Of a DNA stretch of 53,143 nt, positions 1 to 8,004 are shown piece after piece (within the stretch, counting starts at the first letter, position 1; every line of letters begins with the position of its first letter). Made by a program: the position numbers and the translations under genes. The DNA comes from Pseudomonas sp. 7P_10.2_Bac1 (lineage in GTDB: Bacteria > Pseudomonadota > Gammaproteobacteria > Pseudomonadales > Pseudomonadaceae): contig NZ_JANLNV010000001.1 in the NCBI RefSeq assembly GCF_025465935.1, positions 1 to 53,143 of the forward strand, in the 5' to 3' direction. Below the pieces are notes generated by a model, which was given only the letters and a program-made list of their open reading frames with translations, searched no databases and was not told where the DNA came from.

Positions 1-48
1 CCCCCCCCCCCCCAAAAAAAAAAAAAAAAAAACCCCCCCCCCCCCCCC
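1..48. repeat. C13-A19-C16 homopolymer tract
   Basis: The window opens with 13 C, then 19 A, then 16 C, directly before the ribosome-binding region of the first gene. Three adjacent homopolymers of this size are very unusual in a Pseudomonas chromosome. The tract could be an assembly or polishing artefact, or a real slippage-prone promoter tract; the sequence alone cannot decide. No gene is visible in it. Confidence 0.9.
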
Positions 49-77
49 GCGCTCCTAAAGGATTGACCGGTAAATGC

Positions 78-866
78 ATGACTCAGCTCACCCTCACCAA
101 ACTCGCCTGGACGCCTCTGGGCCACGGCCATTGTCATCACCAGTTCGAGCTGCGTGATGCCAATCTGCACGTTGCAGCCGGTGAATTTGTGGGGTTGATC
201 GGGCCAAACGGTAGCGGTAAAACCAGCCTGTTGCGCTGCGCTTATCGCTTCAGCAAACCCGAATCAGGTGAGGTTCACCTCGGCCCGCACAACCTGTGGC
301 AACAGTCACCACGCTGGTGCGCCCAGCGCATCGCGGTGGTCCTGCAAGAATTCCCCGACGCCTTTGGCCTGACCGTTGATGAAGTGGTCGCCATGGGCCG
401 TACCCCGCACAAAGGCCTGTTCGACGGCGATACCGAAACCGACCGCGATCTGGCGAAAAAAGCACTCGAATCCGTGGGTCTGCACGGCTTTGAAGACCAT
501 GCCTTCGCCACCCTGTCCGGCGGTGAAAAACAACGCGTGATCCTGGCCCGCGCCCTGACCCAGCAACCGGACCTGCTGATCCTCGACGAACCGACCAACC
601 ACCTCGACCCGCGCTATCAACTGGAGTTGCTGCAACTGGTCAAGCGTCTACAGATCGGCACCCTGGCCAGTATCCACGACCTCAACCTGGCGGCGGCCTT
701 CTGCGACCGGCTGTACGTGATCAATCACGGCAAGATCATCGCCAGCGGCACGCCACGGGAGGTGCTAACTGTTGAATTATTACGCAACGTATTCGGCGTA
801 GACGCGCTGGTCGACGACCATCCACTGTCCGGCTACCCCCGCATTACCTGGATAACCCAACCATGA
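78..866 (+). CDS. ABC transporter ATP-binding protein, FecE/FhuC/BtuD type
   Basis: Cytoplasmic ATPase of a metal-chelate or corrinoid importer; it powers uptake through the permease two genes downstream. The 262-residue product has a Walker A GPNGSGKT, an LSGGEKQR signature, a Walker B LLILDEP and an H-loop (ASIHDLN), all normal for this class. I chose ATG 78; an in-frame TTG at 63 lies too close to the AAAGGA at 56-61 to use it, although that site is also somewhat far from ATG 78. The stop overlaps the next start in ATGA, so the three genes form one operon. The substrate (ferric siderophore, haem or cobalamin) cannot be read from the sequence, and no TonB receptor is in view. Confidence 0.9.
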   Translation: MTQLTLTKLAWTPLGHGHCHHQFELRDANLHVAAGEFVGLIGPNGSGKTSLLRCAYRFSKPESGEVHLGPHNLWQQSPRWCAQRIAVVLQEFPDAFGLTVDEVVAMGRTPHKGLFDGDTETDRDLAKKALESVGLHGFEDHAFATLSGGEKQRVILARALTQQPDLLILDEPTNHLDPRYQLELLQLVKRLQIGTLASIHDLNLAAAFCDRLYVINHGKIIASGTPREVLTVELLRNVFGVDALVDDHPLSGYPRITWITQP

Positions 867-1813
867 AGCTGATCCGTCTTGCCCTGTGCCTGAGTGCTGT
901 CCTGGGTGTGCAACTGGCCCACGCCGACGCCACCCGATACCCGCTGACAATTAAAAGCTGCAACCGCGACGTGACCTTCAACGAAGCGCCCAAGCATGCC
1001 GTCAGCCATGACATCAACATGACCCAAATGATGCTCGCCCTGGGCCTCAAGCCGCACATGGCCGGGTACAGCGGGATCAGTGGCTGGAAGTCGGTAACGC
1101 CTGAAATGAAGGCCATTCTCGACGGCCTGCCCGAGCTGGCCAGCAAGTACCCGTCGGTTGAGACCCTGCTCAACGCCAACGTCGATTTCTTCTTCGCCGG
1201 TTGGGATTACGGCATGCGCGTGGGCGGTGACCTCACGCCGCAGACCCTGACCCCGCTGGGCATCAACGTGTATGAGCTGACCGAGTCCTGCGCGTTTGTG
1301 ATGAAGCGCCCTGCGGCGAGCATGGAAGACACCTACAACGACCTGCGCAATCTCGGCAAAATCTTCGATGTGCAAGAGCGCGCCAACGCGCTGATCGCCC
1401 AGATACAGCAAAAAATCGCCGACGTGCAAAAGACCCTGCCCGCCACCAAGCCCCGGGTGTTCCTGTATGACAGCGGCGAAGACCGGGCCATGACATCAGG
1501 CAAGCTGGGCATCCCCCACGCACTGATTGAAGCAGCAGGCGGCGATGACATCCTCAGCGACATCGAGGCCAGCTGGACCCGCGTCAACTGGGAAACCGTG
1601 GTCGAGCGCAACCCCGAGGTCATCGTGATCGTCGACTACAGCGAAGTCACCGCCGAGCAAAAGCAGCGCTTCCTCGAAACTAACCCTGCGCTGCAATCGG
1701 TGGACGCCATCAAAAATAAACGCTTTATCGTCATCCCCTACGTGCAAGCCACACCAGGCATCGACAACGTGCTGGCCATTGAAACCCTGGCCAAAGGGTT
1801 CCACCCACAATGA
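863..1813 (+). CDS. Periplasmic substrate-binding protein of FecB/BtuF type
   Basis: A 316-residue periplasmic receptor that should capture the ligand for the neighbouring ABC importer. It starts with a clear Sec signal (MKLIRLALCLSAVLGVQLAHA, cleavage near residue 21). A two-lobed TroA-like fold follows, with the usual order: an N-lobe containing AVSHDINMTQMMLALGL, a long linking helix (about 160-190) and a C-lobe with the segment ENPEVIVIVDYSE-like strand near residue 250. No lipobox cysteine follows the signal, so it is probably soluble. It overlaps both neighbours by ATGA. The order ATPase - receptor - permease differs from the more common order. A corrinoid or siderophore ligand is likely; the precise one is unknown. 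Confidence 0.85.
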   Translation: MKLIRLALCLSAVLGVQLAHADATRYPLTIKSCNRDVTFNEAPKHAVSHDINMTQMMLALGLKPHMAGYSGISGWKSVTPEMKAILDGLPELASKYPSVETLLNANVDFFFAGWDYGMRVGGDLTPQTLTPLGINVYELTESCAFVMKRPAASMEDTYNDLRNLGKIFDVQERANALIAQIQQKIADVQKTLPATKPRVFLYDSGEDRAMTSGKLGIPHALIEAAGGDDILSDIEASWTRVNWETVVERNPEVIVIVDYSEVTAEQKQRFLETNPALQSVDAIKNKRFIVIPYVQATPGIDNVLAIETLAKGFHPQ

Positions 1814-2820
1814 TGGCTCGCCGCTACGCCCTGCTCTTGATGGCCCTTGGCGCCCTGCTGCTGGTGTCGTGCGTGGTGTCGCTGGGCTTTGGCCCGGCGC
1901 GGGTGCCGGTGGACGTGGTGTGGCACATTCTGCTGAACAAGGTGTTCGGCATCGGCGAGGTGAGCTGGAGCGCCGGTCAGGAACATATCGTGTGGCTGAT
2001 CCGCGTGCCGCGCATGTTGCTCGGAGCGCTGGTGGGAGCGGGCCTGGCGTTGATCGGTGCCGTGTTGCAAGCCGTGACCCGCAACCCGCTGGCCGACCCG
2101 CATTTGCTCGGCGTCACCAGCGGCGCCACCTTGGGTGCGGTGATTGTGGTGCTGCACGTGGGCGAAATCGTCGGCCTGCTGACCTTACCGATTGCCGCCT
2201 TTATCGGCGCCCTGCTGAGCATGCTGCTGGTGCTGATCATCGCCAGCCGCCAAGGGCGCCTGGACAGTGACCGCCTGCTGCTGTGCGGCGTGGCGGTGTC
2301 GTTCGTGATGATGGCCGTGGCCAATACCTTGCTGTTCATGGGCGACCATCGCGCCAGCTCCGCCGTGCTGTTCTGGATGCTCGGCGGCCTTGGCCTGGCG
2401 CGTTGGGAACTGCTGGCGGTTCCCAGCGCCGTGGTGATGCTGGGGTTGTTACTGCTACTGGGCATGGCGCGCCCGTTGAACGCCTTGATGGCGGGCGAAC
2501 AAACCGCCGTGACCCTGGGCCTGAACGCACGCAATGTGCGCCTCAAGGTGTTTTTGATCGCCTCACTGATGACCGGCGTACTGGTGGCCATCAGCGGTTC
2601 CATCGGCTTTGTCGGCCTCATGATCCCGCACATCGCCCGCCGCCTGGTGGGCGCAGAACATCGGCGCCTGTTGCCGGTGTCGGCCCTGTTGGGCAGCGTG
2701 TTTCTGGTGTGGGTCGACGTGGCCGCCCGCACCCTGATCGCCCCCGAAGACCTGCCCATCGGCGTGGCGACGGCGGCCATCGGTGGCTTGTTCTTCATTG
2801 GCTTGATGCGCAAACGCTAA
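1810..2820 (+). CDS. FecCD/BtuC-family ABC permease
   Basis: Inner-membrane channel subunit of the same importer, 336 residues, the usual length for this family. It shows about ten hydrophobic segments, the conserved early motif GAVLQAVTRNPLADP near residues 78-92 and the cytoplasmic coupling region SGSIGFVGLMIPHIARRLVG near 262-280. A single permease gene implies a homodimer with two copies of the ATPase. The last gene of the operon, it ends at a TAA and faces the minus-strand DUF4329 gene across about 70 bp in which I see no strong terminator. Confidence 0.92.
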   Translation: MMARRYALLLMALGALLLVSCVVSLGFGPARVPVDVVWHILLNKVFGIGEVSWSAGQEHIVWLIRVPRMLLGALVGAGLALIGAVLQAVTRNPLADPHLLGVTSGATLGAVIVVLHVGEIVGLLTLPIAAFIGALLSMLLVLIIASRQGRLDSDRLLLCGVAVSFVMMAVANTLLFMGDHRASSAVLFWMLGGLGLARWELLAVPSAVVMLGLLLLLGMARPLNALMAGEQTAVTLGLNARNVRLKVFLIASLMTGVLVAISGSIGFVGLMIPHIARRLVGAEHRRLLPVSALLGSVFLVWVDVAARTLIAPEDLPIGVATAAIGGLFFIGLMRKR

Positions 2821-2890
2821 ACATCGCGCAACGTCCCTGCCTGAAGGTCTGCTGACGTAGCTATTGAGTTATCAAGTGGCCCTGAAAACA

Positions 2891-5800
2891 TCACAGCTCG
2901 TCACGTTCCGGGCCTGAGCGCCACGGGGGCAGCGCACCGGCCCAATCGAAGGCATCGTCAGGTATCGGCTCAAACACCGGATCAAAGAGGCGCCCGGATT
3001 CCGGCCAGGTTTTACTGGTAATGAGCACATACAGATTGCCCGAGGCCGAGATCTCCTTGAGCATTTGCTCGGTCCTCTTGCTGGTGCTGGTGGCATGCGA
3101 CCGCTCTTCAAAATAAGCCTGCGATGTACTCAAAAGCCCATACGAACGACCACACAGCGTGTCTGTCGCTTCGGTGTTACCCACACCTTGGTACAACAAC
3201 AACGCGCCATCATCGGTGGACACATACGCATTAGCGTAGGTGATGGTTCGGGGCAAATTGGCCGACATCTCATCCTGCACACGTTCGGCATAACAGAGAT
3301 CGGTGGGCCAAGGCGTATTTTTCAGCCGCGCCGTTTCCCCCACGCTGCTCGCCTTGACGGCCCTCATATCACGGGAGAAATGCAAGCGCCGCACTTGATA
3401 GCCGGACGGAAACGTCGGGCCGTGCCAGCGCTCCTGCGGCCTGTTGCGGTGAGTCCTCAACACCTGCTCCGCGACATTGGCAAACAGGCTGCTGCTCACC
3501 TCCGGCTCCAGTGCCACATGGGAGTCCGTGGTCGAGTGGCTCAGCACACCGCTCATGACGTTGAAGGTATGTGGGGTCTTGAGTTGGCGATGGACATAAC
3601 GCGCCGCATCGTCAGCAAACGCAAACACCGGGGACAATGCGTACTGGATGGGATTAATGAGCATCTGCTCCTGCACATACGGTTGCCACGTCACAGACAC
3701 CGGGCCCACGTTACGCCACACATCACTGACATTTAACACGCTCAAGTCACCGCTTGCCGCGACTTTGCGTATGTAGCTCACAGCGGTGAGGTCCAGCTTG
3801 GCCAGCTTGTCGAGCATCCCCTGGCCACCGTCGCGAAAGATATCCAGCCCCAGTACTTTTGGGATACTGCTCGGCACATAACTCAACAGGGCACCGGAGG
3901 CCGTTGAGAAGTAGACCGGCGGATTGAGCGCCAGCGGGTATCGCAGGTCCTTGATCGTCGATAGCGTCACCAGCGCAGTGGCAATATCGCCAGGCGAGAG
4001 GAAGTCCTGATACACCGCGTCCGTTTCCAGCACCCGCTCTTTTTTAGCCGCGCCAAGGTACATCGCACACAGATGGAACCCCTCAGGCAAAACGTAGGAT
4101 GAAGTCGAGCTCAAGTAAGGGAATATTCGCTGCAGGCTGATGTACCCATTTGTCACCGGCAGGGTCGCAACATACTCTTCGCCCACGTCACTTTTGAGCA
4201 CAAAGCCGTACTGCACTTTGTCGCGCTCCCCCATTTGGCGGTGGGCAAACCGAACGGCATCCCGCTCTTGGGTAAAAATCGGACCGCACGCCGGTTGCAC
4301 CATGGCATCGGACGATGCCGGAGCAGGTCGTGGAAACTTCGTGTCGCCCTTGATCACGCCTTTGGGGCCCCACACCTTGCTGGGCTCAACCACCTGCAAA
4401 TCTCCAGAGCGCGCGACCTCGGTGATAAAGGCATTAACCTTGAGATCGCCAGAGAACAACGACAACTCTGTGGCACTGCGATGGACTTTTTCGGGGCTGT
4501 TTGCAGGCGGTTTTACCTGCGCTAACAGAAGACGCTCTGCCTCTGAGCCACTGGGCGAATACTTAATCAGTGAGCCGTCCTCGCACGACAGATAGCGGAC
4601 GGGATACTGCGCCCGATTTTCAATGGCAATGCTCAGTTCGTGCGGCGTAAACATGGCGCGATAGAGCAGATTTTCGCTATCGGTCCAGGTGCTTTGAAGC
4701 GTACTGGCACGGTGCGTGAAATAGACCCCGGCCACCGCGCATCCCCACGGGGCAAGCGCTGCCATGGGCCGGGGCAGTACAAGATCGGCATCAAAGAACT
4801 CGGTTTCGGCCCTCACTGGCTCAGTGATAAAAAAACGTTGATCCGCACGCTTGTAAATCAGCCCGCCTGACACGACGACGTGTCGCCTTTTAATTTTTTT
4901 ATGGGCATATCGAGCGGCATCATCGGCCGAGTTAAACAGCGGGCTGTGCGTTCGGCGCTGGAATTTTCGATAAGCTTTCCACTGGCCGGTCACCGGGCCA
5001 GGCGGGCCCCACAGATCACTGCCGTACACCACCTTCATTTGCCCGGCACGGGCCAGCCCACGAATGTATTCGGCAGGGCTCACATGCCCGGCCAGGACAT
5101 CGCGTGTCATCTGCAGATCTTGGCTGCCGACCGCTAAGTCGAGGTACTTGGTCTCCTCGATTGATAACAGCGAGTTGTACTGCACCAGCGCACCGTCGCG
5201 GGTTGCAATAAAAATCGGTAATGCCGCAGCCTGCGGGCTCGATCGGGCCATCCTCGCCATGCTCAAGGCGCCCGCCATTGGTTCAGGAGGAATAAAGCTC
5301 TTGAAAATCCTCTGTTCATCCGCCGGCACCTGGCTGGGGTCATAGTAGGTGGCGCAGCCGTAATAGATGCCGAAAATGCTGAACTCAGGGTCTATGTAAT
5401 AAGAGAAAGCACCGGCACTGTGCTTCTGGAAAATATGGTCCATGGGCGACTTGAAGTCTTTGCCCACCACGGGTTCGGTGATCACATATTCGTTTTTGGT
5501 CAGGTGTTTGAGTATCAGCCCGTATTGATGCTCAGTAATAGAAAGCACACGTTGACGCATGTACCGCAACACCCCATTAAGGCTTGAAAACACTGAGCTG
5601 TAGGCGGGAATGCTGAGCACTTTCTCAGGCAGGTCCAACCTCGCTGCCGTCGAATAAATCTTGAAGCCTTGATCTACCTTGCCGATTTTGCCGCCCCATA
5701 TTTCGCTGGTTTGCAACACCGTCAATTGACCGATGCTGGCCACCTTCAAAATATAGTCCTGCATATTCGTGACCGGGTAAGGCGTATTGGGGTCGGTCAA

Positions 5801-6328
5801 GTTCGTGAGTTTCGGGTAATAGTCAGACTCTTCCTTAGAGCCGCTACTGACATACTTGATCAGCGAACCGTTAAGACCCGACAAATAATGGGTTCTCGTG
5901 AAGAAGCTGTGCTGGATCGTAAAAGCGATATCACCCGGTGAAAAAAAGCTCAGCGCGGTCACTGCATCTTCTTTGCTCCAGCCGGTGAAGTAGTCCTTGA
6001 TCTCTGCAAAGTTAAGCGGGTGCGAATGGTAGAACCCCAAGCACGTAAATCCCGCAGGCGTAATGAAATGCCCGCGCGCATCGGTGGACAACACCTTCTC
6101 AGGCTCGAAAAAGCGGCTCTGCCCCTTAATGGGCTTGGTAGCGTAATACTTGCCTTTGGTACTGCGTAAAATCACGCCACCGTATTCAACGTCACGTTGA
6201 TCACCGATCAAGTCATGGGCGTAACGGGCCGCATCATCGGCCGTCAGAAAGGCGGGGCTCAGTTCAGGTAATGGCACAGAAGCGGCCTGCACGCTGCGCG
6301 CTACTCGTTTGCTTATAAAGTCGATCAT
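2891..6328 (-). CDS. Large multi-unit DUF4329-like protein, possible JAMM site in unit 1
   Basis: A 1145-residue protein of unknown role, with no signal peptide or membrane segment. I chose ATG 6328, which has AGGA 8 bases upstream; longer in-frame starts reach 6565 but add a composition-odd leader that would overlap the urtA control region. About five units of roughly 215 residues repeat at 25-220, 245-445, 463-665, 682-880 and 898-1115. Units 1, 3, 4 and 5 open with F-x-x-ADDAARYAH or a variant. Most units carry SP(G/H)D/E-I, DGSLIKY and (V)A-SG-L-V-x-S-xWG segments. Unit 1 has E48, the sequence HSHP at 101-104 and SPGD at 130-133, resembling the metal ligands of JAMM/MPN peptidases; the other units have lost the HxH. 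DUF4329 domains occur in Pseudomonas toxin-like and Rhs proteins. Function here is not established. Confidence 0.75.
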   Translation of the reverse strand: MIDFISKRVARSVQAASVPLPELSPAFLTADDAARYAHDLIGDQRDVEYGGVILRSTKGKYYATKPIKGQSRFFEPEKVLSTDARGHFITPAGFTCLGFYHSHPLNFAEIKDYFTGWSKEDAVTALSFFSPGDIAFTIQHSFFTRTHYLSGLNGSLIKYVSSGSKEESDYYPKLTNLTDPNTPYPVTNMQDYILKVASIGQLTVLQTSEIWGGKIGKVDQGFKIYSTAARLDLPEKVLSIPAYSSVFSSLNGVLRYMRQRVLSITEHQYGLILKHLTKNEYVITEPVVGKDFKSPMDHIFQKHSAGAFSYYIDPEFSIFGIYYGCATYYDPSQVPADEQRIFKSFIPPEPMAGALSMARMARSSPQAAALPIFIATRDGALVQYNSLLSIEETKYLDLAVGSQDLQMTRDVLAGHVSPAEYIRGLARAGQMKVVYGSDLWGPPGPVTGQWKAYRKFQRRTHSPLFNSADDAARYAHKKIKRRHVVVSGGLIYKRADQRFFITEPVRAETEFFDADLVLPRPMAALAPWGCAVAGVYFTHRASTLQSTWTDSENLLYRAMFTPHELSIAIENRAQYPVRYLSCEDGSLIKYSPSGSEAERLLLAQVKPPANSPEKVHRSATELSLFSGDLKVNAFITEVARSGDLQVVEPSKVWGPKGVIKGDTKFPRPAPASSDAMVQPACGPIFTQERDAVRFAHRQMGERDKVQYGFVLKSDVGEEYVATLPVTNGYISLQRIFPYLSSTSSYVLPEGFHLCAMYLGAAKKERVLETDAVYQDFLSPGDIATALVTLSTIKDLRYPLALNPPVYFSTASGALLSYVPSSIPKVLGLDIFRDGGQGMLDKLAKLDLTAVSYIRKVAASGDLSVLNVSDVWRNVGPVSVTWQPYVQEQMLINPIQYALSPVFAFADDAARYVHRQLKTPHTFNVMSGVLSHSTTDSHVALEPEVSSSLFANVAEQVLRTHRNRPQERWHGPTFPSGYQVRRLHFSRDMRAVKASSVGETARLKNTPWPTDLCYAERVQDEMSANLPRTITYANAYVSTDDGALLLYQGVGNTEATDTLCGRSYGLLSTSQAYFEERSHATSTSKRTEQMLKEISASGNLYVLITSKTWPESGRLFDPVFEPIPDDAFDWAGALPPWRSGPERDEL

Positions 6329-6559
6329 TTCGATTTTCCTGTTCAAACCCTGGACCGTGGCAACGAGGTCACGGCCAACACAGCCACGCTGCGTCCCCTC
6401 ATTTTCAGCAACGCCCCAAACCTGCTGGTGGTATTTAGTTACCGAGCCAGCACCAAGACCGGGCATACCCGGGCACACCTGGCGCCAACCGCCCCATCTT
6501 GATGCGCACACCCCCCGCCTGACGCCCCAAAACCCTGCACTAGACGCTTTGCACCATTT

Positions 6560-6575
6560 CGGCACAGACCTTGCA
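6560..6575 (+). promoter_or_regulatory. Sigma-54-type promoter of urtA
   Basis: The bases CGGCACAGACCTTGCA carry GG (6561-6562) and GC (6573-6574) with the required 10-nt gap, matching the -24/-12 consensus TGGCAC-N5-TTGCA except for one base. Start of transcription would be near 6586, about 50 bases before urtA. A TGCACCA-like half site (6549-6555, one base different) lies just upstream and could be part of an NtrC site. Nitrogen control through NtrC is expected for urea uptake. The remainder of the 307-bp spacer (6329-6635) holds no gene that I recognise. Confidence 0.65.
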
Positions 6576-6635
6576 AAAACCCTCTCAGTGTTCGTATCGA
6601 CCCCTTAAAACAACGAGACATCTGGAGATCGGCCC

Positions 6636-7901
6636 ATGAAGCGTCGTAGTTTGATCAAAGCGTTCACCCTCTCGGCATCCATTGCTGCCATGGGCCTGAG
6701 CTGGACGGTGCAAGCTGCCGAAACCATCAAGGTCGGCATCCTGCATTCGTTGTCCGGGACCATGGCGATCTCTGAAACCTCGCTCAAAGACATGGCCTTG
6801 ATGACCATCGACGAGATCAACGCCAAGGGCGGAGTCAACGGCAAGATGCTTGAGCCGGTGGTCGTCGACCCGGCGTCCAACTGGCCACTGTTCGCTGAGA
6901 AAGCCCGCCAGTTGCTGACCCAGGACAAAGTCGCGGTGGTGTTCGGCTGCTGGACTTCGGTGTCGCGCAAGTCGGTACTGCCGGTGTTTGAAGAGCTCAA
7001 CGGCTTGCTGTTCTACCCGGTGCAATACGAAGGCGAAGAAATGTCGCCCAACGTGTTCTACACCGGTGCAGCGCCTAACCAGCAAGCGATCCCGGCGGTT
7101 GAGTATCTGATGAGCGAAGATGGCGGCGGCGCCAAGCGCTTCGTGCTGCTGGGCACCGACTATGTGTACCCGCGTACCACCAACAAGATCCTGCGTGCGT
7201 TCCTGCATTCCAAAGGCGTGGCCGACAAGGACATCCAAGAGGTGTACACCCCGTTTGGTCATAGCGATTACCAGACCATCGTTTCCAACATCAAAAAGTT
7301 CTCGGCCGAAGGCAAAACCGCGGTGATCTCGACTGTGAACGGCGACTCCAACGTGCCGTTCTATAAAGAGCTGGCCAACCAGGGCCTGAAAGCTACCGAC
7401 GTGCCAGTGGTGGCCTTCTCGGTGGGCGAAGAAGAGCTGCGCGGCATCGACACCAAACCGCTGGTGGGCAACCTGGCCGCCTGGAACTACTTCGAGTCTG
7501 TGGATAACCCGGTCAACAAGAAATTTGTCGACGACTGGAAAGCCTACGCCAAGGCGCACAACTTGCCGGGCGCGGACAAAGCCGTGACCAACGACCCGAT
7601 GGAAGCCACCTACGTGGGCATCCACATGTGGGCGCAGGCGGCGGAAAAAGCCAAGTCCACCGATGTCGATAAAGTCCGCGAAGCCATGGCCGGCCAGACC
7701 TTCGCTGCGCCGTCGGGCTACACCCTGACCATGGACAAGACCAACCACCACCTGCACAAGCCAGTGATGATCGGCGAGATTCAGGATGACGGTCAGTTCA
7801 ACGTTGTGTGGCAGACCCAAGAGCCGATCCGCGCCCAGCCATGGAGCCCGTTCATTCCTGGCAATGACAAAAAACCGGATTACCCGGTGAAAAGTAACTA
7901 A
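6636..7901 (+). CDS. urtA: Urea ABC transporter substrate-binding protein
   Basis: High-affinity periplasmic urea receptor of the UrtABCDE system. The 421-residue product starts with MKRRSLIKAFTLSASIAAMG and a cleavage site after VQAA; the RR pair suggests possible Tat export, although a Sec signal is also plausible. The mature part begins TIKVGILHSLSGTMAISE, the standard opening of UrtA within the Leu/Ile/Val-binding superfamily, and the length fits. GGAG lies about 9 bases before the ATG. It is the first gene of the urt-ure block, behind the sigma-54-type site, and is followed by a REP palindrome that may help keep its transcript more abundant than those of the membrane genes. Confidence 0.95.
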   Translation: MKRRSLIKAFTLSASIAAMGLSWTVQAAETIKVGILHSLSGTMAISETSLKDMALMTIDEINAKGGVNGKMLEPVVVDPASNWPLFAEKARQLLTQDKVAVVFGCWTSVSRKSVLPVFEELNGLLFYPVQYEGEEMSPNVFYTGAAPNQQAIPAVEYLMSEDGGGAKRFVLLGTDYVYPRTTNKILRAFLHSKGVADKDIQEVYTPFGHSDYQTIVSNIKKFSAEGKTAVISTVNGDSNVPFYKELANQGLKATDVPVVAFSVGEEELRGIDTKPLVGNLAAWNYFESVDNPVNKKFVDDWKAYAKAHNLPGADKAVTNDPMEATYVGIHMWAQAAEKAKSTDVDKVREAMAGQTFAAPSGYTLTMDKTNHHLHKPVMIGEIQDDGQFNVVWQTQEPIRAQPWSPFIPGNDKKPDYPVKSN

Positions 7902-7914
7902 CCCCCGTAATTCC

Positions 7915-7985
7915 CTGTAGGCGCGAGCTTGCCTCGCGATCTTTTGATCTGCCTGAAAGATCGCGAGGCAAGCTCGCTCCTACAG
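7915..7985. repeat. REP-type palindrome, copy 1
   Basis: A near-perfect 71-bp inverted repeat with arms beginning CTGTAGGCGCGAGCTTGCCT and meeting at a short loop around TTTTGATCTGCC. The same unit recurs between genes at 11440, 14961, 19613, 29545 and 32257. It lies in the urtA-urtB gap and could act as a stem-loop that protects the upstream mRNA. It belongs to the mobile REP/REPIN class known in fluorescent pseudomonads. Confidence 0.9.
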
Positions 7986-8004
7986 ATTGCGCAAGGCTAA
8001 AACT

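Noticed and set aside
3065..3736. A 223-codon plus-strand frame inside the DUF4329 gene
   Set aside because: The opposite strand carries the repeating units of the DUF4329 protein without interruption; this frame has no motif or start signal.
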